From Neoscytalidium dimidiatum (taxonomy: Eukaryota; Ascomycota; Dothideomycetes; Botryosphaeriales; Botryosphaeriaceae), in assembly GCA_037367355.1 (NCBI GenBank), contig CM074698.1, positions 3,100,001 through 3,164,000 on the forward strand: a stretch of DNA of 64,000 nucleotides, in the 5' to 3' direction. A program made the position numbers and the translations under genes. Below, one piece after another: positions 21,451 to 31,232 of the stretch. The notes under the pieces were generated by a model. That model was not told the DNA's origin and made no database searches. It saw only the letters and a program-made list of their open reading frames with translations. Within the stretch, counting starts at the first letter, position 1. Every line of letters starts with the position of its first letter.

Positions 21451-24400
21451 ATGACTATCCTTCTTTTCACGGATCACTTCTCTGAGGACCGCTTTTCTCT
21501 GCTGGAACTGCAGAGGTCCAAAAACGAGTTCACCCTCGTCTCCACCTTTCTCAACAAAGTACATGGCGCCCTGAGGGAAGAGATTGCTCTGCTACCAAAA
21601 GCGGTCCAAGCTCAAATTCCCTCCTTCAACAGCATTGTAGACTTAAGTGAGCGCCTCCGAAAACAAGAGGTCCGCAGCCTGGAAGTCGAAAGCGCGCTGG
21701 TCTGCACAAATCAACTCGCGGCCTTTATCAGGTACGTACACTGTCCCAACGATGCCTTCAGCGTTCTCCATCTGACGGTTGGTAGTGTTGTGGAAGGCTC
21801 ACCGGAAGGATATTCTTCCGCAAACGGCATTGTGGTCGGCTATGGGTTGGGTCAGCTGTCTGCAGCAGCTATTTCCTGCTCCGACAATGTTCTCGAGCTG
21901 GTGAACGTTGCTGCTGAGGCTGTGCGGCTCTCATTCAGGGTCGGAGGTGTGGTCCGGAAGTATTCAGTACCGCTCCAGAGTTCCAGAACCTCCAACCTTC
22001 CCTGGTCTGTTATCATTGATGGAGATTTTCAACAAGTCGCTGAAAGACTTGAGACCTTACAAGATGAGCTGGTATGTAATTTCACTGACTTATGTGAGCC
22101 TGTCCATTGACGAGTGTATAGAACCTTCCAAGCTCAGCACGTTTGTATCCAACATTCGTAGCCCCGCATAGTTGTAGGTTGGCAGGCAACCCTACTAGGC
22201 TCGACCAGATAGCAACATCATCTTCGTTCAAGACGAACGTCAGATACCCGGAATCCTCTTTGTCAGGCTTGTGGCATGCTGGTCATATCTATGGCCCAGA
22301 AGCTATCTCAGAAGTGATTGGGTCACGAGCGAATGCTTTGAGTAATATCAAAGCACCGCATATGCGGCAACTTTCACCATCCACCGGTGAGGTAATGCAG
22401 TATGGGTCTGGAAAGGCCCTGCTGGAGCAAGTCGTCCACGATATCCTCAGGGAGCCAGTACGATGGGATATCCTACAAGGTAGTCTTTCTCGCTTCTTGG
22501 ACCATCCAGTCTTGGGCTTTGGGGACCGATCTGCAACAGCAGGGATCGCCACATCCCTCCTGGCCGCCACTGGAAAACAGGTAGAGGTGATTGACCCTAC
22601 CTCCAAGAGGAAAGAAGTGTCAGATGGTCTCAATGGTCAGCAAATTGCAGTGGTCGGCATGTCTGGCCGCTTTCCAGGTGCATCAGATGTCGAGGAGCTC
22701 TGGGAGCTTCTAGAGAGCGGTCGCGATGTCCATAAAGAGATCCCCAAAGACAGGTTCGACGTGTCCACTCATTTTGATCCGGCGGGGAAGAAGATGAACA
22801 CGAGTCACACTCCTTACGGCTGCTTCATTGAGCAACCAGGCTTATTCGACGCTCGCTTCTTCCACATGTCCCCTCGAGAAGCTACCCAGACGGATCCGAT
22901 GCACCGTCTTGCCCTCGTGACTGCATACGAAGCTCTTGAGATGTCCGGGTTTGTCCTCAACTCAACGCCCTCATCACGGTCGGACAGGGTCGGTACCTTC
23001 TACGGTCAAACGTCAGATGACTGGCGAGAGGTTAATGCGGCGCAAGACATTGGCACTTACTTCATTCCTGGGGGAGTTAGAGCCTTTGCTCCGGGCCGCA
23101 TCAGCTATCATTTCGGCTTCTCAGGGCCGAGCTACAGCGTCGATACAGCGTGCTCGTCAAGTTTGGCAGCAATACAGGTCGCCTGTAGCTCCCTGCGAAT
23201 GGGCGAGTGTGATACTGCAGTCGCTGGTGGACTCAACGTTTTAACGGCGCCGGACATCTTCGCAGGCCTCAGTCGTGGACAGTTCCTCTCCAAGACAGGA
23301 TCCTGTAAAACATGGGATGCTGATGCTGACGGGTATTGTCGTGCTGACGGTGTTGGGTCTGTTGTCCTTAAGAGGCTCGAAGATGCCATCGCGGACAAGG
23401 ATAAGATCTACGGCGTTATCCTCGCCGCAGCCACAAACCACTCGGCAGACGCCATCTCAATCACGCATCCTCACGCCGGTAATCAAGCCCAATTATACGA
23501 AAGTATACTACACAGCGCCGGTGTCGATCCGATGGACGTCAGCTATGTGGAGATGCATGGTACCGGGACCCAAGCTGGTGACCTCGCAGAGACTCAGTCC
23601 GTCACCGATGTCTTTGCGCCTGTTGGAGCAAGGAATGAGCTTCAAGCTCTCCACATTGGCGCCATCAAGTCTAATATAGGCCACAGCGAGGCAGCTGCGG
23701 GTGTTTCGGCATTGATCAAGGTCCTCTTAATGCTTCAGAAAAACTCCATCCCACCCCATGTCGGCATCAAGAGCCAGCTAAACCCAGCCCTGCCCGACTT
23801 CAAGACGAGAAATGTCAACATAGCGTTCAAGTCACAGCCGTGGCTCCCACGACCTGGGAAACCCCGTTTGGCATTTTTGAACAATTTCAGCGCAGCCGGT
23901 GGAAACACGGCAATGCTAATCCAGGAGTATGTGCATCATCAGGTGCCCAACGGGCCCGATCCTCGGCCATCTCTGCCGTTTGTCATTTCGGCGAGATCTC
24001 TGCATGCTTTGCGGAGGAATATTCTGCGACTTATCGACTTTCTGGAGAAGACTCCCGAGGTCTCCCTGGGCAGCCTTTCCTATACGTTGACGGCACGCCG
24101 TATTCCGCACAATTACCGGATCGGACTCGCAGCTTCCAGTATCGACAGCCTTAGGAAGGGTCTGTTGGCCCAGTCAGATGTGACTGGTCTTTCTCCAGTC
24201 CCGTCGCGGGTGCCACAAGTTGCTTTCACGTATACTGGCCAAGGTGCCTTTTACACCAACTTGGCCCGTGATCTGATGAAGCAATCAAGCGTCTTCAGCA
24301 ACGCATTGAAGCACTATGACTACCTTGCCAGGTCTTTGGGCTTCCCTTCAATTATCCCGGTAGTTGAAGGAAACGATGATGAAAGTCTCAGCTTCTCACC

Positions 24401-27400
24401 CTCCGTAGCCCAAGTTACCACGACGTGCGTGCAGATGGCCCTCACCAGACTATGGGAGTCATGGGGAGTGCAACCGGCATCGGTCATCGGCCACAGTCTC
24501 GGCGAGTACGCGGCCTTGAACGCAGCCGCAGTGCTGTCCGATGCCGACACTATTTACCTCGTTGTGCGTCGTGCCAAGCTTCTGGAGGAGAAGTGCGAGG
24601 CCGGGACGCACGCCATGCTTGCGGTCAAGGCGTCCGTCGCGGAGATTGAGGCAGCAACACATGGACACGGTTTCTCATATGACATCGCCTGCATAAACTC
24701 GGCCAAGGATACCGTATTGGCGAGCCGGCTGGAGCATATCCAAGGACTCTCGGATCTGCTTGAGCAGGCTTCATACAAATGTGTCACCCTGAACCTCCCT
24801 TATGCATATCATTCGGCACAGCTCGATCCCGTGCTAGACGAGTTTGAAGCTCTCGCACGCGGTGTGGTTTTCAACAAGCCTACGGTTCCCGTCCTTTCGC
24901 CGCTCCTTGCACAGATCATCGATGAGGACAGCATTCTCACGCCTGAATATCTTCGGCGGCACGCCCGCGAGTCCGTCAACTTTGCTGGAGCCCTCCAGAA
25001 GGCGGCAGACGCTGGCGTCATCGATGCGAAGACCATTTTTGTGGAGATTGGTCCCCATCCTGTGTGCTCCAAGATGATCAAGTCCCACTTCGGCGTGGAT
25101 GCTGTAGCCCTGCCGTCTCTCCACAGGGACCGCAACCCCTGGGAGGTTCTTTCTGGTACGACATCCGCGTTATATTGCAGTGGCATTAGCGTGGACTGGC
25201 ACCAGTTCCACCGCGATTTCGAGCAATGTCACGAGCTGCTCAATCTTCCTGCCTACAGCTTCGAAGAAAAGAATTACTGGATAGACTACGTGAATGACTG
25301 GTGCCTCCACAAGGCTGAGCCGAGGAATGCGCTCCCCAAAGCAGTGGCGCCGGCGGCTGCTTTTGCACCAAAAGCACTCTCGTCTTCTGTTCATCGAATC
25401 GTTTCCGAGAAGTTTCAGGATGATGGGTTCGAGGTAGTTGCTCAGACAGATTTGTCAGCGCCCGAGATGAGAGCTGCAGTGTTGGGTCATATGGTAAATG
25501 ACGCGGGTCTTTGCCCCTCGGTAAGTAACATGGTATCTCTTCTTCCATCCACTGCTAACTCTTGAGCAGTCTCTATACGCAGATATTGCATACACTCTCG
25601 GCGATTACATTGCCAAACGCTTGCGACCGGGCGCCGATGTTGGCTTGAATTGTGGTCAGATGGAGGTCGTGAAGCCTTTGATCTTGAAAGACAACGGACC
25701 ATCACAGACACTTCAAATATCCATCACTGCTGGCTCTGATAAGAGCGCAGCTACACTCCGTTACAGTAGTGTCAACTCTGTTGGAAAAGAGACTGCACTA
25801 CATGCTGAATGCACCCTCACTTTCGAAGACAAAGCGAAGTGGGCTGATGAATGGGCATCGAGCAACTACCTCATCCACGGTCGGATCGATCAGCTGAAAG
25901 AAATGGTCTCTCGTGGCAAAGCGGATCAGGTATCCCGCAGAATGGCATACAAGCTCTTCTCCAGCCTAGTAAACTACAATATCAAATACCAGGGCATGGA
26001 GGAGGTTGTATTCGATAGCGCCAATTTCGAGGCCACCGCTCGCGTTGCTTTCCAGACCAAGGAATCTGACGGTAACTTCCTGGTAAATCCTTTCTGGATA
26101 GACAGCGTTGCGCATCTCTCCGGATTCATCCTGAATGGAAGTGACGCAACCGATTCGAAGAACTTTGTCTACATCTCTCACGGCTGGGGCTCAATGCGGC
26201 TGGCTCGCGCACTTAAGCAGACAACCACGTATACTTCCTACGTCAAGATGCGGCCAGCCGAGAACAATGTCATGGCTGGAGATGTGTATGTTCTGGAAGG
26301 AGATGAAATCATTGGTGTTTTCAGGGCTCTCAAGTTCCAACGAATCCCCCGCAAGGTCCTGAACACCCTCCTTCCTCCGGCTTCTGCGGCACCCGTGGCT
26401 CCCAAGACTGCTTCGGTTGAACCACCACCTCAAAATGCCGCACACAGCAAAGCTGCGGATACTCAGCCACGCCGCAAGCCGACAATCTCTGCGCCCTCAA
26501 ATTCAACCCCAGGGCTTCTGGAGGCGGTGATGGAGCTCATTGCACAAGAATCTGACATTCCTCAGTCGGAGCTTCAAGACCTTTGCGAATGGGAAAGCCT
26601 CGGGGTAGACTCGTTGTTGTCTCTGCAGATCACTGGCAGGTTGCGTGAAGCACTGGATATCGACCTGCCCAGCTCGATCTTCCTCACCACCCCAACGGTA
26701 GGAGAATTCAAAAAGCACTTGAACGAGCTCGCCGTCACCAGGAGCAGCTCTGCGAGCTCCAGCAGCTCTGACGCCTCGGACTCGGACGAGTCGGACAGGA
26801 GGTCTGACACTTCAGTGGAGACAGCAGAAATCCCAACCCCTGGGCCAGCCGGCGGCTCTGCTCAAGACATCATGACGAAGATCCGCACGACCATATCCGA
26901 GCAAATGGGCATTCCGATGGAAGAGATCTCCGAATCCGCCGACCTGGTCTCGCTGGGCGTCGACTCACTGATGGGCATCTGCATCCTGGGCGCGCTTCGA
27001 GAGAACGCCGACCTCTCGTTACCGCCCACCATCTTCCAGGACTGTCCCACCATCGAGGCCATCGCGGAGTACCTCGGCCTAAGCACCACGCCGGCCAAAG
27101 CACCGCGTTCATCCACCTCTTCGAAACCTACCCGAGAGGGTCCCCACACCCAGCCGCCACGCCCCCAGAAAGACTACCGCGCCAGCTCGGTCCTCCTCCA
27201 AGGCACGCGCCACGCGACCAAGAAGCTCTTCCTCTTCCCGGACGGCTCCGGCTCGGCGACCTCGTACGCGCGGCTGCCGGCGCTGTCGGCCGACGTCGCC
27301 GTCTACGGGCTCAACTCGCCCTACCTGACGGAGCCGGCCGCGTTCACGACCGGCATCCCGGGCATCGCGGCGCTCTACCTGGCCGAGGTGCGGCGCCGGC

Positions 27401-28087
27401 AGCCGCGCGGGCCGTACCACCTGGGCGGCTGGTCGGCCGGCGGCATCGTCGCGTACGAGGCCGCGCAGCAGCTGTTCGCCGCCGGCGAGCGCGTGCCCAC
27501 GCTGATCCTGTTCGACTCGCCGTGCCCGATCAGGCTCGCGGCGCTGCCGCCGCGCCTGCACGAGTTCTTCGCCGAGATCGGGCTGCTGGGCGGGGATGGC
27601 GGCGGTGGTGGTCGTGATGGGGACGAGGGCGGGAAGAAGAAGATGAAGGGGAAGAAGGCGGAGGTGCCCAAGTGGCTGATCCCGCACTTCGGCGCCAGCA
27701 TCCGCGCGTTGAGCGCGTACGATCCCGCCCCCGTGCCGCGGGGGCGGGAGCCGCCGCGGGTGTTGGCGATCTGGGCGAGGTGGGGCGTGTGTCGCCGGCC
27801 GGGCGTCGATCCGCGGCCGGAGAGGACGCCGGACGAGCCGAGGAGCATGACGTGGTTGCTGGACAATCGGACGGACTTTGGGGCCAATGGGTGGGAGAGG
27901 CTGCTGGGGGAGGGTGTGATCGAGACGAGGGCGGTGGATGCGAATCACTTCACGATGATGAGGGATGGGGAGCAGGTGAGTTCTAATTTGCTTTTTTTTT
28001 TTTTTTTTCGACAAGGCCTTTTTTTACTGACTGATGGTATAGTTGCAGGAGATTGCCGGCTTTGTTCGGGAGTTCCTTGCGCAGTAA
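21451..28087 (+). CDS. Non-reducing polyketide synthase, SAT-KS-AT-PT-ACP-ACP-TE
   Basis: 2156 residues in four exons: 21451-22071, 22122-25520, 25570-27975 and 28043-28087. Introns are 50, 49 and 67 bases, the last with a long T tract. Start is the first ATG in frame (CAACATGA). SAT, about 1-240: the GxCxG nucleophile motif reads GYGLG, with Gly132 for cysteine. KS, from about 380: C551 in VDTACSSS, H686 in EMHGTGT, H728 in SNIGHSE. AT: S999 in GHSLGEY. PT, split by intron 2: H1330 in VLGHMVND, D1518 in PFWIDSVAH. ACP1 S1688 (LGVDSL), a Ser/Asp-rich linker, ACP2 S1806 (LGVDSL). TE/Claisen cyclase: S1962 in GWSAGG, D1989, H2133, with a Gly/Lys-rich insert near 2014-2040. It builds an unreduced polyketide, folds it and releases it by Claisen closure, as in naphthopyrone and norsolorinate-type synthases (family knowledge). 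Confidence 0.96.
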
Positions 28088-29414
28088 GGGAGATATTGCA
28101 CGACAGTTGCCCAAAGTATGGTTGGGCGGGATGTAGAGCGTAGATTTAGACTCTGAATTTGAATTATCATTTCCCGTCGGTGCAATTTCGTCATTCGACA
28201 CGCTTTTGCTCCGTCATTGCATTCTGACTTCTATGATCCACCAGCGATTGATGCAAATAAGATGACAATCCCATATAGCGGGTTTCATGGGGTGTTTTCT
28301 TTGATGTCACTCCTTAAGACTTATATGGTGCCTGTAGTTGCGTAATTGTACTTAAACTTTCACGTGAGGGAGTGTGTATACTCAGACGACGGTTTAGTAC
28401 CAAAGCCTCGAGTCGACGTATGATGAAATCTCAATTCGGACGATTGCGTCTCGGGCTTCGGAGATACCAGCCGGGAAAGTCAGACGCCACTATGCATTAC
28501 CTCTCCTAAGGGCGAAGGATGATATCTAGGCAACGACGTCAGTCTATTTCAGTCGTGGCTATATTTTGATCCTCGGAGTCTGCTTAAAGTTGCAAACTCG
28601 CCTATCAGCTTAGGCGCCGTTAGGGATGAAAATGATATTATTTAGGCATATATCTCAAGATTCGGAAGGCCGATGATATGTAGGATTTAGGCAGCAAGTC
28701 ACCTGCGTAAGTAGTCGGTTGCCTGTGTTCTACCTCGTATGGCACAGAGTTAGTCCGAGAATGTGCCTCTTCGGCTCTCGGGGGTCAGACTCAGCCCTAG
28801 TAAACGATAACGCATTTGTCTTTTTGTTTCTCGGCTCTTCCCTCCATCCTTCCATCTCGAAAGTCTCAATGAATTGGCATCGGCCGTTTCACCGAGAAGG
28901 CTCAGCCGAAAGCTGAAGCACTTATCGATTAGTTCGGAAAACAGACCGAGCCGGAGGCGGAGACCTGGAAAGCGATCGGCGACGCCAAGAAAAGGTGCAG
29001 AGCTCTATGCCGATTGATTCAGAATTACCGAAATCTTGCATATTGAAGGGCCAGGTGAGACTTAGGGAAACATCTTTTTATTGTCTCCTCTTAGTTTCTG
29101 CCCTCTCTGCTTGTGTTTCATCACTCAGATTTCCGCCGGAGTCCGTCGGAGTCCGTCGGAGAATCGTTTCGGTGTATTATCTGCAACCACGGAGACCGAC
29201 TCCGCTCGTGCAGCGTCAGCTCGTCAGCCGAACGGACAGGATCCGGTGCGACCGGCCCGACCTCAGCAGCCCTCTGACCTTGCGGGTATCCAGCAGGCAG
29301 ACAATAGAACTTGACACGCTCCGCATTCAAGCAACGGACACCCAAAGACAAGTCGGACGTTATAATAGTCAACCATGGCGGGTGTTTCCAGACGACTAGA
29401 TCACACGAACCACA
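28088..29414. promoter_or_regulatory. Intergenic region, promoter of second AflR-like regulator
   Basis: 1.3 kb with the PKS 3' end at the left and the regulator's promoter at the right; no gene recognised. It contains TCGGCTCTCGG (TCGN5CGG) at 28771-28781 and a triple ten-base repeat at 29131-29160, annotated separately. Confidence 0.55.
29131..29160. promoter_or_regulatory. Three CCG-N-CGG palindromes at exact ten-base spacing
   Basis: Three consecutive ten-base units (two identical GTCCGTCGGA and one TTCCGCCGGA) place CCGNCGG palindromes at 29133-29139, 29143-29149 and 29153-29159, one helical turn apart, about 255-280 bases before the regulator ATG. CCG/CGG half-sites are the usual targets of Zn2Cys6 dimers (family knowledge), so this may be a cooperative operator for the gene itself or its paralogue. 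That use is inference. Confidence 0.6.
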
Positions 29415-30404
29415 ATGCCTCCTGCAAAGAAACAGAACACTCCAAGGCTGAGAGCCTCTTGCGATCGATGCCACCAAGCGAAACTCAAGTGCCACTTCGA
29501 TGATCCGTCATCATGCGTTCGATGCAGGAAACAGGCAACTCCGTGCGTTCGCAGTCCTTCGATGCCTCTCGGAAGAAGCCCTGGCTCTCGGAATAAGCGC
29601 AAGCTCTCCCTCTGCGACTATCCCACCCCCACAGACACAAGTTCACCGTCGCTATCCGAAAGCTTAACACCCTCGAGCTCTTCAAGCGCATCACCTGACC
29701 GGCGAATTATGCATGACTCCAAACTCTTCGAAACGTTCATCAGCCTTCAATCCACCGAAAGCCTACCGGATCTGGACTGCACAGCGCTGGACCCGCCCTT
29801 CTCCGAGCTCAACTTCGATTGGTCCCAGTCCGAGGCCCCATGCACCCGGCAGCTAGATCCTGTTCCTACGTCGCCAGCACCACCAGTGGAAGATATTTTG
29901 GGCATCCCCAACTGCAGCTGCCATTCGACCATCACTAGAGCAACGAAGGAACCCTGGCATCAATTCTCCTGGATCGAATCTATGTCCATCGACAACGTGC
30001 TGCATCGGAACAAGCTCGGCTTGGAGGTGTTGGAAAGCTTCATTACCTGCCAGGCAGTTCACAGTGTCTCGCTGGTCCTTCACGCTCTCATCTTCCTCCG
30101 CAGGACCTTGGCTGCGTACACCGAGATGTGGTTCGTAGGCTGCATGCCGGTCGACGCGTCTCGAAATAGGGACTCGGATTTTCGGTTCGGATCTTATGTT
30201 TTCGACGAGCAAGACGAGCATGCACTCAAGCAACGCATCATCTTGCTCAATCTGCAGAAGCTCATACCCTTGCTGGACAGGTTCGCTGAGCGCGTTGTGG
30301 ACACTTTTGGGGCTGATGAGAGACGAGTTTTGATGTCCATGCACGACTTCCTAAAAAGGGAAGCAGAGGAGGTTGCCTGGCGGATGACTGAGACAGGGTT
30401 TTGA
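29415..30404 (+). CDS. AflR-type Zn2Cys6 transcription factor (second copy)
   Basis: Intronless, 329 residues from the ATG at 29415. The zinc cluster uses C16, C19, C26, C34, C37 and C44 with spacing x2-x6-x7-x2-x6, one residue longer in the loop than the first copy, and is followed by a basic linker (GSRNKRK). A Ser/Thr-rich stretch leads to the AflR-type C-terminal domain: NCSCHST, a helix ending in TCQAVHSVSLVLHALIFL, FRFGSYVFDEQDEHAL and KLIPLLDRFAERV. The two copies share this ordered set of blocks but little else, so the duplication is old or they entered the cluster separately. It lies in the same direction just beyond the PKS and is probably a nuclear activator of part or all of the cluster. 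Confidence 0.9.
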   Translation: MPPAKKQNTPRLRASCDRCHQAKLKCHFDDPSSCVRCRKQATPCVRSPSMPLGRSPGSRNKRKLSLCDYPTPTDTSSPSLSESLTPSSSSSASPDRRIMHDSKLFETFISLQSTESLPDLDCTALDPPFSELNFDWSQSEAPCTRQLDPVPTSPAPPVEDILGIPNCSCHSTITRATKEPWHQFSWIESMSIDNVLHRNKLGLEVLESFITCQAVHSVSLVLHALIFLRRTLAAYTEMWFVGCMPVDASRNRDSDFRFGSYVFDEQDEHALKQRIILLNLQKLIPLLDRFAERVVDTFGADERRVLMSMHDFLKREAEEVAWRMTETGF

Positions 30405-30600
30405 CTTTATTTTCCAACTCCCGTTTTGTTTCTAGCCTTTGATCTTCAAAGGAAGATAGCTTATCAACCCTTGGGTCCTGTATAGAGTTGCACTGGCAGC
30501 TTTCAACAATTGGGATCCTTTCTTGGAGGCTGTATAATAGGCCTTTCTCAGCATTGTTCATCCAATCGAGCCTCACCGGAATGATTCCGGTCTCTCAGCC

Positions 30601-31002
30601 TCAACAATTTCCTGGCCCCCGTCTCCCTGTTCTGGTTGGATCATAGCTCGCTTCACAAAGCCTCTGATTCTGCCATCTGTAGTAAATAAACAGCGGCGCA
30701 AGAACCAACAGCTGTGCGATGTACCACAATGGTGGAAAGGTAAAGGCCACTTTCAGAATAGCCATTCCGAGTAACCTTCCGACGCCGAGCCCCATCAAGG
30801 AGAGTGAGAGCATGAATAGCCTCGTACTTTGGTCATTGGTATTGAGCACGATCAATGTCCAGATAACTAGGAGATAGGCGTTAGTGACGTTTGAACCCGC
30901 TGTAGTAGGTAGTAAGTTGGGATTTGAGCGAGTATGGAAGCGGCGAATTGTATCTTTGTGTGGTCTGCCATGGTCCTTCCGCCATGCGAATATTCTTGCC
31001 AC
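30601..31002 (-). pseudogene. Membrane-protein gene fragment, probably frame-disrupted
   Basis: A 133-codon frame on the minus strand that lacks an in-frame ATG at its left end. The last 95 residues hold three hydrophobic segments (NAYLLVIWTLIVL; FMLSLSLMGLGVGRLLGMAI; LWYIAQLLVLAPLFIYY). Upstream, a plausible N-terminus beginning MADHTKIQFAAS is in a different frame and stops just where the first hydrophobic segment begins, with no adequate intron between them. I read this as a one-base frame disruption in a small membrane-protein gene. I do not recognise the family. It abuts a clearer pseudogene to the right. Confidence 0.4.
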
Positions 31003-31232
31003 CAGGATGCTTCGTAAATGAATTATATTTCCATCAGTAACGCAGCGCTTCTTCGAAAAAAACGAAAATTAATTTGCGTTGTGCTCTACTTACCCACGTC
31101 ACGGAGATAAATACAGCATCAATTTCCCTAAGAAAACCTCGTTAATCAGAGCTATTGGAATGCAGGCCATAATTTCCCACATTTTGCATCCGCACGCTTG
31201 TAGTGAATCCCTGTTCCTCATCCATTATCTGC

